A stretch of DNA of 64,000 nucleotides, taken from positions 1 through 64,000 of the forward strand of contig REDU01000085.1 in assembly GCA_007693335.1 (NCBI GenBank), read 5' to 3'. Made by a program: the position numbers and the translations under genes. Positions within the stretch are counted from its first letter, which is position 1. Each line of letters starts with the position of its first letter. This stretch comes from Ilumatobacter sp. (GTDB lineage: Bacteria; Actinomycetota; Acidimicrobiia; Acidimicrobiales; Ilumatobacteraceae). Of this stretch, positions 1 to 7,413 are shown in pieces. The notes under the pieces were generated by a model. The model saw only the letters and a program-made list of their open reading frames with translations. It did no database searches and was not told the DNA's origin.

Positions 1-105
1 GACCTCGTCATGTCGTTGCGGATCGACGACGGCGTCATCACGCACGCCTTCGATCTCATCGATGCCCGTGCCGAGGACTACCTCCGCCGTCTGCAGGGTT
101 CGTGA
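1..105 (+). CDS. 3' end of an unidentified gene
   Basis: The window opens inside a reading frame (frame 1) that runs 34 codons to a TGA at 103-105. The residues end in Arg-Ala-Glu-Asp-Tyr-Leu-Arg-Arg-Leu-Gln-Gly-Ser. Codon third positions are strongly G/C, as in the real genes here, so I treat it as the true C-terminus of a gene that starts upstream of the window. The fragment is too short to assign a family. Confidence 0.5.
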   Translation, partial: DLVMSLRIDDGVITHAFDLIDARAEDYLRRLQGS

Positions 106-123
106 GGCTCCGTAGGGCCGGAT

Positions 124-413
124 CTACTGGTCCGAGCGCTGACGGTCGTCGTCGCCATCGATGAGTCGTTCGAGCGCCGCCAGGGCTGCGCTCGTCGCGC
201 CCTCGGCTCGTGCAGGCTACGATCGAGCGGCGTTGCCGGCAGCCCAGCCGACAGCCGCTCACGCTGGTCGCACGTCCAGCGCTGCGACATGAGACCGCTG
301 CCCGCCTGAAGGACCTTCAGGACTCCAGGGAACGCCATGCCCAGATAAGTGCGGTTGGCCACGTTCGATAACGCTGCGGAATCGGCGTCTCGGGGCACTT
401 GCGTGCGGATCAA
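124..413 (-). pseudogene. possible frameshifted small gene
   Basis: The 336 bases between the left-edge gene and the DUF3626 gene hold no clean ORF with a recognisable domain. On the minus strand an ATG at 413 opens a frame with reasonable G/C third positions (Met-Ile-Arg-Thr-Gln-Val-Pro-Arg...). It becomes Arg/Ser-rich and non-protein-like after about 60 codons. Another frame then gives a natural-looking C-terminus, Ala-Ala-Leu-Glu-Arg-Leu-Ile-Asp-Gly, ending at a TAG at 124-126. One frameshift near 200-230 would join the two. The assignment is weak and no family is recognised. The decayed phosphotransferase nearby makes gene decay plausible. Confidence 0.25.
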
Positions 414-441
414 GCCGCACGTTCTGGGCAGCGGTCAGATG

Positions 442-1476
442 TCATGGAGCGGCGTCGTGGCCGTGGGCGAGCAGGGTGTGCCAGAGGTACTTGAACTGCT
501 GCCATGTGGACGCCGGGGGATCGCCGAGTGGGGTGGGTTCTTCGTACGGTTGTCGAGCGGCAGCGATGCCGATGACTCGAGCGTGGACGATCCCGTCGGC
601 GCTTGCAACGACGCGTGCCAGTGTGGGCATGGTCGGGCCGCGGAAGTCGTCCGGGACGTGTTCGACTGCGAGTTCGGAGCCGCAGTGCCATGCGACCTCG
701 ATGCCGTGCCGTGCGGCGGCGGAGGCGATGTCGTGTTCGATGTCGCTGCTGCGGAACGAGGGATCGAGCACGATGGCCTCGACATCGTCGGCCAGGGCGA
801 CGCCTCCGTGGACCTGGATCTCCACGTACCCGTCGAGGTCCCGACTCGCCGAGCGACTTGGGTGGTGCCCGTCCAGGGTCGCGAGGAGCGCCTGGGTGTC
901 GAGCCCTCGATTGAGGAGATTGCACTGAGCGGCCTGTTCGCCGAGGCCGGCGAGGATGCTCCACGGCTCATCGAACGTCCCGACGTCTCGTGGCCCGGTA
1001 TGGCTGTCGCCCACGCACATGGTGGTTCGTTCTCGGACGTGAGACCGCAACACGACGAAGCTCGACCCGAACCGAGGCGAGCCGCCGTGCTCGTCAACCG
1101 CGAGATCGAACGCGCCGTACACGGGATGCTCGCCCGAGGACGGCGCCGTGTCGTCGTAGGCCCCAGCGAAGAACTCGCGCTCGAACCGGTGTCGTTCGCC
1201 ACCTGGGAGCGCTGATCGGCTGCCCGCAGAAGTGCCGGTCACCCACTGGCTCCTGTACGCGCCATCGACCGCGAGTCCCGCAGCCACCGAACGGCCATCA
1301 CGACCGATCCGATCCGGGTGGAAGTTCAACGTGAGACGCCCGACCGACCGCAATCGATCTGCCCACGCCTCCAAGCTGCCTCGGTCACCTGTTGACGCAA
1401 CCCAGCGAGCCTGCGCGTCCGCTCGGTCGTCGAGCGCCCGTCGCTCGATCACACCGATCGCCTCTGCGAAGCCCAT
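442..1476 (-). CDS. DUF3626 domain protein
   Basis: This 344-residue protein matches what I recall of the DUF3626 family, whose function is unknown. Visible family-like stretches are LTLNFHPDR near residue 50, a G-x-Y-R-S-Q-W-x-T-G-T-S-A-G segment, VYGAFDL, GSSFVVLR, and ERTTMCVGDS followed by a Gly-Thr. There is no signal peptide or membrane segment, so it should be cytoplasmic. The ATG at 1476 has a short purine run (GAGG) just upstream, and no better upstream start exists in frame. It lies alone in a decaying region between a possible frameshifted ORF and a phosphotransferase remnant, with no operon partner. Long ORFs on the opposite strand are its shadows. The family call is from memory of motifs. 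Confidence 0.7.
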   Translation of the reverse strand: MGFAEAIGVIERRALDDRADAQARWVASTGDRGSLEAWADRLRSVGRLTLNFHPDRIGRDGRSVAAGLAVDGAYRSQWVTGTSAGSRSALPGGERHRFEREFFAGAYDDTAPSSGEHPVYGAFDLAVDEHGGSPRFGSSFVVLRSHVRERTTMCVGDSHTGPRDVGTFDEPWSILAGLGEQAAQCNLLNRGLDTQALLATLDGHHPSRSASRDLDGYVEIQVHGGVALADDVEAIVLDPSFRSSDIEHDIASAAARHGIEVAWHCGSELAVEHVPDDFRGPTMPTLARVVASADGIVHARVIGIAAARQPYEEPTPLGDPPASTWQQFKYLWHTLLAHGHDAAP

Positions 1477-1592
1477 TGCCTCGCGGACAGTAGCCAGGCC
1501 AAAGGGTGGCGAGCGGCGAAACTTCCGAACGTTGCATCACGACGGCGCAATGGTGGCCCCGTCGACCCCACGGTTCCGGCGGTTCGGGCGGG

Positions 1593-1965
1593 TCACAGGT
1601 ACGAGTTGACGAGACGTTCAAGGGTGGTCCGTCCAATGTCGGCCATGGCCGGATTCGACTCTCGGTAGTACCAGTACGCCCCGATCGCCTGCTCGAACGC
1701 CCACTCGGCACCTCGCTCCCACTGCAGATCGCTTCAGCCCAACGCAAGGCGCATCTGCTCGCGCGGCGTCTCGTCGAACAAGTGCCATCCGGCGACCAGG
1801 TCGAGGGCCGGGTCGGCTGCCCGGAAGCCTCCAGTGTCGAGCACGTCCGCCAACCGTTCGTCGGACACCAAGACCAGCATGGCCCACCGTGGTAAACCAG
1901 CCAGCCGCGTTCCCGCACTGGTGCTCGAAACCGGCGATCGGTGACGCTCTGGACGACCTGGCGTC
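1593..1965 (-). pseudogene. aminoglycoside phosphotransferase remnant (C-terminal part)
   Basis: Reading the minus strand back from a TGA at 1593-1595 gives a C-terminus typical of the APH/phosphotransferase family. It includes DTGGFRAADPALDLVAGWHL, ERGAEWAFEQAIGAYWYY, ESNPAMADIGRTTLERL and a terminal NSYL. An in-frame TGA at 1734-1736 interrupts it between LRLALG and SDLQWERG. The expected catalytic-loop region (family pattern W-[LV]-H-G-D) appears only as GWLVYHGG in a second frame around 1885-1910, so there is also a frameshift. Upstream of about 1965 all three frames are closed and the N-terminal lobe is missing. The gene cannot make a functional kinase. Family members phosphorylate small-molecule hydroxyls. 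Confidence 0.75.
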
Positions 1966-2112
1966 AGGGGATCATGGAACGCCCGGTACGAGGGCCAGTC
2001 GCACCGGTGTGGTCCTTCGACCTGTCAGTCTGCGTTCCCGAGTGTGCGGTTGTGACCGTGGCCGCCTGGTGCGAGCGTCAGCATCGTCTGAGCTGAACGG
2101 GTTCGGGCACCT

Positions 2113-3582
2113 TCACTTCTTCTGGTCGTGATCTTTGCCGTCGTGGTCCTTCTTCGGGCCCTCGTCCTTGCCGGTGTGATCTTTGCCGTCGTGATCTTTG
2201 CCGTCGTGGTCTTTGCCGTCGTGGTCCTTCTTCGGGCCCTCGTCCTTGCCGGTGGTGTCGACATGTTTCGGGGGTTGCGGACACCAGGCGACGGTTCCCG
2301 GATGATGCTCGCCGTCGACGACACCGAACACGTCGACGAGCACATGTACGTTGCCCGACGAGTTGTAGATGTCGACCTGATTCGCCCACCCGGTGCCGAC
2401 CATCGTGAAGTTGGGGGTCGCCGAACCGTCGGACACGTTGACCGTCGACATATCAGGTTGCGGTGCCCCCGCCGGCCACACCGTCAAGTACGTCGGCTCG
2501 GAGGCGTCCACAGCTGTGACGTTGAGCGCAACAGCCTCCGATGCGCCCACGTGAAGGTTCACCCGGCGGGTCTCTCCAGGTCCGAAAGCGAGCGGGCAAG
2601 AGGGCTGCCGGGTATCGAGCTTGCGGTGAGGACCGAAGCGCCGATAGCCGGTACCAGGCTCGAGATAGCCGAGCACGTCGATCAGCACATCGACGTCACC
2701 GGAAGAGTTGAACACCTCGATCTCTCCACGGTCGTCGATCGCCACGACCGCCATGTTGGCCACCGCGGCACCGTCACTCACGTTCAGGTTCGAGGTGTCC
2801 GGCCGCTCACCCGTCCCCCACACCGTCAGGAAGGTTGGCTCGAAGGCGTTGACAGCGGTCACGTTGACGACGACGGCGGCCGCGCTGGGGCCGACGTCGG
2901 CTCCTACCACGTCGACGGAGATCGAGGTTTCGGGTGAGACCTGCTCGGTCTGGCGGGTATCGACCGCTCGCCACGGTGGCACAGCGCGAAATGTCCCCGT
3001 GAACGTCCCCGTGACATCGATCAAGACGTCGACGTCTCCGGTGGAGTTGAACACCGCGATCTCTCCGGAATCGGAGACCTCGACGATCGCCGCGTTCGCA
3101 CGCACACCACCGTCGGAAACGTTGACGGTCGAGGTTTCCGGCATCGCGCGGTCCGGGTTCCAGACCGTCAAGAACGTGTCCGTGGTCGGCGACACAGCCG
3201 TGATGGTGACCGCCACGGCGACCACATCGGGACTATCGGCCACCGCGAACCTGCGCTGCTCGCCCGGAGAAAACGGACGCTGGTCGGCGCGGGTGTCAAC
3301 GGCGCGACGGGCTCGATCGGCACGGAATGTCGCTGCGTCCCGGACGGGTGCCGACCACACGCCATCCGCGAACCAGTCGCCGAAACCTACGTGAGGGGCC
3401 TTGTCGGAGGAGTCGTCCTTGGGGGGCTTGACCGGGTCGTACCCCCCCTCCTTGTCTGCGGTGGCGTCGGAACCGCCGGCAACATTCGACGCATGGACTG
3501 TCGGGACAGCCATGGCAACGAGGGTGAGCGCGGCAACAACGGACAGCCCGCAGCGGCGAACTCGTGTGGTGGCTGATGTCAT
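2113..3582 (-). CDS. secreted three-repeat protein with Lys/Asp/His-rich tail
   Basis: The start is the ATG at 3582, preceded by a strong GGAGGA. A longer ORF to 3729 lacks coding character. The 489-residue product begins with a signal peptide (Arg-Arg, then a hydrophobic run ending near VHASN). Three beta-rich repeats of about 105-120 residues follow. Each starts with a VDTR or LDTR motif, has FLTVW or YLTVW in the middle, then a STVNVSDG-type turn, and ends with a VFNSSGDVDVLIDV-type strand. A tail of about 45 residues is made of Gly-Lys-Asp-His-Asp and Gly-Pro-Lys-Lys-Asp-His units. It resembles the repeat part of the protein at 54654-56456. Export is clear; an extracellular or surface role is inferred and no enzymatic motif is seen. 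Confidence 0.8.
   Translation of the reverse strand: MTSATTRVRRCGLSVVAALTLVAMAVPTVHASNVAGGSDATADKEGGYDPVKPPKDDSSDKAPHVGFGDWFADGVWSAPVRDAATFRADRARRAVDTRADQRPFSPGEQRRFAVADSPDVVAVAVTITAVSPTTDTFLTVWNPDRAMPETSTVNVSDGGVRANAAIVEVSDSGEIAVFNSTGDVDVLIDVTGTFTGTFRAVPPWRAVDTRQTEQVSPETSISVDVVGADVGPSAAAVVVNVTAVNAFEPTFLTVWGTGERPDTSNLNVSDGAAVANMAVVAIDDRGEIEVFNSSGDVDVLIDVLGYLEPGTGYRRFGPHRKLDTRQPSCPLAFGPGETRRVNLHVGASEAVALNVTAVDASEPTYLTVWPAGAPQPDMSTVNVSDGSATPNFTMVGTGWANQVDIYNSSGNVHVLVDVFGVVDGEHHPGTVAWCPQPPKHVDTTGKDEGPKKDHDGKDHDGKDHDGKDHTGKDEGPKKDHDGKDHDQKK
2125..2254. repeat. minisatellite inside the secreted protein's tail
   Basis: A 42-bp unit occurs twice, at 2135-2176 and 2213-2254. Between and before the copies lie 15-bp units of the form GTSRTCTTTGCCGTC. 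It encodes the repeated Asp-His-Asp-Gly-Lys tail on the minus strand. Such arrays expand and contract by slippage, so tail length probably varies between strains. That last point is inference. Confidence 0.85.
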
Positions 3583-3829
3583 GGTCGATCGTTCCTCCGA
3601 ACACGTGCCGTGCTGTTGTGCAGATGCCGCCGCTGCCGATCTGTCGCATGCTCCATGAGCATCACTCGGACGAATGCGGCCCGGGCTCAAGTCAAGAAAC
3701 CGTTCACAGCGTGATCGGCACCGCGTCAACCTCCCGGCGGTTGCATCAGCGACGCCCGAGGCTTGTCGCCCGGGATCATGGGACGTGCGACTCGGGCCTG
3801 ATCGATGATGGAAGGGCAGTGCAGCGCCG

Positions 3830-3874
3830 TGGAGCCCGGAGTGGGAATTGAACCCACGACCTACGCATTACGAG
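3830..3874 (-). pseudogene. 3' half of a tRNA-Thr(CGT)
   Basis: On the minus strand this stretch reads as an anticodon loop CTCGTAA, a stem half, variable bases, a perfect T-arm (GTGGG, loop TTCAATT, CCCAC), acceptor strand TCCGGGC, discriminator T and an encoded CCA. The 5' half is absent. After the anticodon loop the sequence no longer pairs, and no D-arm or matching acceptor strand occurs up to tRNA-Val. It therefore looks like a tRNA cut at the anticodon loop, the usual scar of an integration or recombination event. The stop codon of the DUF5615 ORF (3861-3863) lies inside it. Confidence 0.75.
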
Positions 3875-4208
3875 TCGGTCCCGGACCGTTCGCCCAGTCG
3901 CGGTTTGTGTTATCTACCAGGCACTTCGCGTGTTGGAAGTCCGTCGAGTGCCAGCCTGTGACAGGCGGTACCACCGAATTTCTCGGATGAAATCTTGGAT
4001 GGCGGCAGCCCACCGCAGCCCGCCGTTGGATGTCGCCGAAGCCGCGGTCCAGCGTGATGACGAGTCTTCCCGCAGCGGTGGCCACCTCGGACACGGTGGG
4101 ATCGTCCGCACCGGCGAGACCCTCCTCGTGCACGGAGTCGACGTCGTGGCACGCTGCGAGCAGTGGCGCAGCGCGCCGTGGGAGGTTCTCGTCGAGCTTG
4201 ACCTTCAC
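3861..4208 (-). CDS. DUF5615 PIN-like toxin, C-terminus replaced
   Basis: The product opens with the DUF5615 signature: VKLDENLPRRAAPLL, then a His-Asp-Val-Asp-Ser-Val stretch, DDPTVSEVATAAGRLVITLD and RGFGDI. These residues fit the family's acidic nuclease-type site (Asp-Glu near the start and the later TLDRGFGD). DUF5615 proteins are PIN-like putative RNases paired with DUF433 antitoxins. The start is a GTG overlapping the antitoxin stop as GTGA. After about residue 75 the usual C-terminal strand and helix are missing. The ORF runs through unrelated sequence into the tRNA-Thr remnant and ends there (115 residues). Activity is doubtful. Confidence 0.7.
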   Translation of the reverse strand: MKVKLDENLPRRAAPLLAACHDVDSVHEEGLAGADDPTVSEVATAAGRLVITLDRGFGDIQRRAAVGCRHPRFHPRNSVVPPVTGWHSTDFQHAKCLVDNTNRDWANGPGPTRNA

Positions 4209-4450
4209 CGCGATGCGACGGCGGGGTACTCGTCGCGTGCGAGTTCTGCGCCGTGCGCAGCGGCTGCCCGGATCCCCTCGACGGTGAGCGTCGGGTAGTC
4301 GTCGATGATCTCGCGCTCGGTCATGCCTGCTGCGAGACAGTCGAGCACGACGCTGACCATGATCCGCGTGCCCTTGATGACGGCCTGGCCGTGGCAGACC
4401 AGCGGGTCTCGCGCGATCAGATCTCGCAGCTCCTCGGTCACGCCGATCAT
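4205..4450 (-). CDS. DUF433 antitoxin
   Basis: This 81-residue protein starts at the ATG at 4450. A longer ORF to 4681 is low-complexity and unlikely to be translated. The DUF433 features are clear: LIARDPLVCHGQAVIKGTRI, then a helix-turn-helix-like VSVVLDCLAAGMTEREIIDDYP and LTVEGIRAAAAHGAELA. Members neutralise DUF5615 toxins and are expected to repress their own promoter. The stop overlaps the toxin's GTG start, so the two are translationally coupled. This is the only toxin-antitoxin pair in the window, and it sits between a broken tRNA-Thr and an intact tRNA-Val. Confidence 0.8.
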   Translation of the reverse strand: MIGVTEELRDLIARDPLVCHGQAVIKGTRIMVSVVLDCLAAGMTEREIIDDYPTLTVEGIRAAAAHGAELARDEYPAVASR

Positions 4451-4884
4451 CCTAACGGCGAGGACACATCGCACATTCTCGACGAGAGGGGGCGACGGCA
4501 AGGGCCTTCGCTCGCCCGCAGAACCGGCGTTGGAGGGCACCCCCGGTTGACCCAGCTCTGCGTGCCGAAATCCGCACGCCATGTGCGGATTCGGGTGCGC
4601 AAACGCGCCTTCCGGAGCGCAGCGTGCCGGTCTGCGCCGCACCAGCCGATTGCACGGCCGAACGCTCAGCGTCATCATCATCTCGCGAGGCGACGCGTCA
4701 TCTGTGCATTTTGCGTTGGGGGGCGTTCCGGACGTGGGGCTGGAACTCCAGGGGCGGCGCTCTTCGCGGTTCAGCGGCCGTCGGCGGGCAGTGTGGCGAC
4801 TGGGCAGTGTGGCGACGTGAGGTCTCGATCGGCCCCTGCCGAGAAGGGGACGTCCCTCGAGGTGGCCTTCGAGCTGGAGTTTCG
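4451..4884. other. 434-bp non-coding stretch upstream of the antitoxin
   Basis: No ORF here has a recognisable domain or consistent codon bias. The side next to 4450 should contain the toxin-antitoxin promoter, but I see no confident -35/-10 pair. A 16-base string GTGCGGATTCGGGTGC at about 4582-4597 recurs at about 54389-54404 in another intergenic stretch. That may be chance in GC-rich DNA or a fragment of a dispersed repeat. Confidence 0.4.
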
Positions 4885-4961
4885 TGGTGGGCGCAGAGGG
4901 ACTCGAACCCCCGACATCTTCCTTGTAAGGGAAGCGCTCTAGCCAACTGAGCTATGCGCCC
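4885..4961 (-). tRNA. tRNA-Val(TAC)
   Basis: The minus strand folds as a full cloverleaf. The acceptor is GGGCGCA paired to TGCGCCC, the D-arm is GCTC/GAGC, the anticodon stem CTTCC/GGAAG encloses CTTACAA (anticodon TAC, reading GUA), and the T-arm has GTTCGAGTC. CCA is encoded at the 3' end (4885-4887). Confidence 0.95.
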
Positions 4962-5009
4962 GATCGGGGGATGACCCTATCCGGCGCTCCGACGGCTTCA
5001 GGTCGGCGA

Positions 5010-5789
5010 TCAGCTCTGCCCCACACCCGCAGTGGCCCCCGACCGGAGCCGTTCGACGAGGAGGGCGCTCACGAGTGAATGGTTGGCCGCGACCACCGGG
5101 GTGCGGCGGGCAGTGTGCTCCACCACCGACAGGTCCCGGCCGTGCAGGTCGACGGCAACACCGCCCGCCTCGCGACAGATGAGCACCGCGGCCAGGTAGT
5201 CCCACACGCCGTGCGCGTCGTCGCTCATGTCGCACCACCCGTCGAGCGCCCCGCTCGCGACCAGACAGAGGTCGGGCGCGGCCGCGCCGAGGGCTCTGAA
5301 CTGCGCCCAACCGTAGTGATGGGTCGGCAGTCCGCTCACCCCGATGACCGCATCCCCGAGGTGAGCGCATCCCGACACCCCGATGGGATGTCCGTCGCAG
5401 TGGGCGCCGTGACCCCGCACAGCGGTGAACCGCTGCCCGGTCGCGTGGTTCGCGACCATCGACACCGACGGCCCGTCACGGTCGACGAGACACAACGCCG
5501 TCGCGAACCACGGCACTCGACGGCTGGCGTTGGTCGAGCCGTCCAGCGGATCCACCACCACGACCGGACCGCCAGGTGGCCCCTGGTGGCCCGACTCCTC
5601 GGAGAGCACGGACAAACCCGCGGCCAGCAGCGGCGCGATACACATCGAGTCGGCCACCAGATCAACCGCGTACTGTCCCGGTCGTTCCCCGGACTCACCC
5701 CACTCGGTCTGACGTGTGAGGACGCCGGCAACCGCTCCCGACACATCATGGAACAGCTCGAGTACCGATTCGGGAGTGGGGTCGCTCAC
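5010..5789 (-). CDS. inositol monophosphatase family phosphatase
   Basis: The product is a Mg2+-dependent phosphatase of the IMPase/FBPase/CysQ superfamily. Visible metal-site motifs are the SEES pair (Glu64-Glu65), VVVDPLDGSTN (Asp80, Asp83) and the late WDYLAAVLICREAGG segment that supplies the third Asp. I chose the GTG at 5789 (VSDPTPESVLEL). The in-frame ATG at 5843 would overlap the divergent gene's start and adds non-conserved residues. That gives 259 residues, normal for the family. Candidate substrates are inositol-1-phosphate, histidinol-phosphate, PAP or sugar bisphosphates, and the sequence alone does not decide. A HisN (histidinol-phosphatase) role is attractive because no other HisN is seen in this window, but that is inference. 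Confidence 0.8.
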   Translation of the reverse strand: MSDPTPESVLELFHDVSGAVAGVLTRQTEWGESGERPGQYAVDLVADSMCIAPLLAAGLSVLSEESGHQGPPGGPVVVVDPLDGSTNASRRVPWFATALCLVDRDGPSVSMVANHATGQRFTAVRGHGAHCDGHPIGVSGCAHLGDAVIGVSGLPTHHYGWAQFRALGAAAPDLCLVASGALDGWCDMSDDAHGVWDYLAAVLICREAGGVAVDLHGRDLSVVEHTARRTPVVAANHSLVSALLVERLRSGATAGVGQS

Positions 5790-5832
5790 CGGTGGAACGG
5801 TAGTGTCGGGGGCGCATGGTGAGAGGACTGAC

Positions 5833-6402
5833 GTGGCCGTCATCGACGTAGCAGGATTCGTCGCCGATCTGAAGAGCCAGGCGATCGACTACGGCTTCCA
5901 CGTCCACGACGAACGACATTTCGTCGAGACGTACTCGCTGCGGCAGCTGTGGGAGGTCGACCTGCACCCCGAGGAGGCGTGCAGCGGCCCCATCGACCTG
6001 CACCTGTCGCTCGATGTCGACCCCAGAGCGCTCCTCGGGTTCGAAGACGAGATCATCAAACTCGACGACGTCGACGACGATCCGCCCTCGGGCTTCACGT
6101 TCCCGCTGCTGTTCACGTGGACGCTCCCGCCGCTCCCCCAACCGCCCGACCTGCTGGTGCTCGCCACCGAGCTGGCCGGTATCGGGGGGGTCGAGCTCCC
6201 CGTGGAGGTCTCGGCGATCGACTCGTTCCCGTCGGTCACCGACGCACCCGAGCGCAGCCTCTCGATCGTGGCTCGCCGGTCGGTCGATCTGGCCGACGTC
6301 TACCTGAACAACGACGGGTCCGTCACCATCAGCCTCGAGAAGTGCAAACATGTCAGCCTGTTCCTGCTCGACCGGGCCGACGCCTGGCTCGACGGGATCT
6401 GA
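5833..6402 (+). CDS. conserved hypothetical protein
   Basis: This 189-residue acidic protein has no family I recognise. I chose the GTG at 5833, preceded by GAGAGG and divergent from the phosphatase. The longer ORF to 5716 runs antisense through that gene. There is no signal peptide or membrane helix. A proline-rich TLPPLPQPPD stretch lies near the middle, and the C-terminus alternates hydrophobic and charged residues (SLFLLDRADAWLDGI). Codon use is normal for the window, so the gene is probably real. A short acidic gene follows 54 bp downstream on the same strand, and the two may be co-transcribed. Confidence 0.6.
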   Translation: MAVIDVAGFVADLKSQAIDYGFHVHDERHFVETYSLRQLWEVDLHPEEACSGPIDLHLSLDVDPRALLGFEDEIIKLDDVDDDPPSGFTFPLLFTWTLPPLPQPPDLLVLATELAGIGGVELPVEVSAIDSFPSVTDAPERSLSIVARRSVDLADVYLNNDGSVTISLEKCKHVSLFLLDRADAWLDGI

Positions 6403-6456
6403 ACCCACAGCCACAGCTGCCGACCATCGAGAACGGCCCACCGAGAAGAGGACGCC

Positions 6457-6708
6457 ATGCGAGTGAGCGAGTTGATCGACATCCTGCGGGACCAACCGGC
6501 CGACGCCGAGGTCGAACTCGCCGTGGTGGCCCCCGTGACCGACGAGGCCGACGACATCACGGTCGACCGCTTCGCCATCGACGGCGTGCTCCCGTGGGAG
6601 GACGAAGCGGAGGGCGACGACGAGGGCGGTCTCACGATCTGGCTGATCGGCGGCGAGGACGCCGACGTCGACGTCTTCCTCGACGCCGTCGAGCAGCAGA
6701 GCGAATAG
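6457..6708 (+). CDS. small acidic conserved hypothetical protein
   Basis: The product has 83 residues and is strongly acidic. It begins MRVSELIDILRDQPADAEVEL, then has a central Asp/Glu-rich loop and a final GGLTIWLIGGEDADVDVFLD strand-like segment. The opening resembles small proteins of the type 'VSELIELLKTLPPDAEV' that occur in many bacteria without an assigned role. The upstream purine run GAGAAGAGGA sits well for the ATG at 6457. It follows another unknown acidic gene and converges on the YggT-family gene. No function can be given. Confidence 0.6.
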   Translation: MRVSELIDILRDQPADAEVELAVVAPVTDEADDITVDRFAIDGVLPWEDEAEGDDEGGLTIWLIGGEDADVDVFLDAVEQQSE

Positions 6709-6713
6709 CCGGG

Positions 6714-7268
6714 TCAGGTCGGCGGGGGCATCGGCCGCTGCTGGGCCTGAGCAGCCTGAGCGGCGGTCGCCGCCGCTGCCGCTTGGGCCGCCTGCTGGGC
6801 GGCGGCCTGTTGGAGTGCGAGCTGCTTCGCGGCCTCGTACTCGCTCAGCGCCGCCTGCTGGGCTGCAGCGCGAAGGTCACGTACTCGGCGGTCCTGGCTG
6901 GCGGCCTTGCCGGCAAGCCAGCGGAGGGCGAAGTCGAGCACCAGTGCCACCACCACGTACACCACGGCTGCGAACAGCAGCGAGGTGTCGAGCACCGAGA
7001 CCTCTCCCACTTCGGTGGCGGGGAAGATGCCGCGGAACGGCTCCATCGACCGGTCGGAGCTGCGGTAGATCCACCGGGTGAACGCCGCATCGGTGCTCGC
7101 GCCGAGGAGGCGGAGCACGAACGCCGTCAGCAGCAGGAGTACCTGTACGAGGATGAGGGCGTAGAAGAACCAGACGACCGCACGTGCGAACTTGAGCAGC
7201 ACCGGCAACGCCGAGTGTTGCGCCGCATCGGCCTGCTGCTCGTACCTCTCCGACAACGGCTGCGTCAT
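6714..7268 (-). CDS. YggT-family membrane protein with Ala/Gln-rich tail
   Basis: The start is the ATG at 7268 (MTQPLSERYEQQ). Upstream in-frame sequence is a shadow of the divergent dioxygenase region. The 184-residue protein has two hydrophobic helices (FFYALILVQVLLLLTAFVLRLLG near residues 35-57 and LLFAAVVYVVVALVLDFAL near 98-116). A MEPFRGIFP motif between them is characteristic of YggT-type proteins. The C-terminal 60 residues are a highly charged then Ala/Gln-rich coiled-coil-like tail ending in a Pro-rich tip. YggT proteins are inner-membrane proteins of uncertain role, linked in actinobacteria to division and the envelope. The tail is unusual and may bind a partner. Confidence 0.65.
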   Translation of the reverse strand: MTQPLSERYEQQADAAQHSALPVLLKFARAVVWFFYALILVQVLLLLTAFVLRLLGASTDAAFTRWIYRSSDRSMEPFRGIFPATEVGEVSVLDTSLLFAAVVYVVVALVLDFALRWLAGKAASQDRRVRDLRAAAQQAALSEYEAAKQLALQQAAAQQAAQAAAAATAAQAAQAQQRPMPPPT

Positions 7269-7413
7269 CACGTCCACCGTAGTGGACGACGGCGACCCGA
7301 CTGACGACTTCGGCAGCGAACGCGAGGAGCATGGCCGCGTCTGAACCTCCGGGGCCCCAACCCAGCTGGTCCTCGAGCCCAGTGCCCCGAGAGCACTGCG
7401 GTACCGTGCCGAC

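Noticed and set aside
2125-2254. Possible CRISPR array
   Set aside because: The short repeats have no unique spacers, lie inside a coding frame and encode a regular peptide repeat. No cas genes are present.
3830-4884. A split tRNA-Thr interrupted by a group I intron
   Set aside because: No 5' half of the tRNA (D-arm or matching acceptor strand) is found up to tRNA-Val, so the tRNA is truncated rather than interrupted.
1-5000. A prophage or insertion sequence causing the decay on the left side
   Set aside because: No integrase, transposase or phage structural gene is visible. Only a tRNA scar and decayed genes remain.
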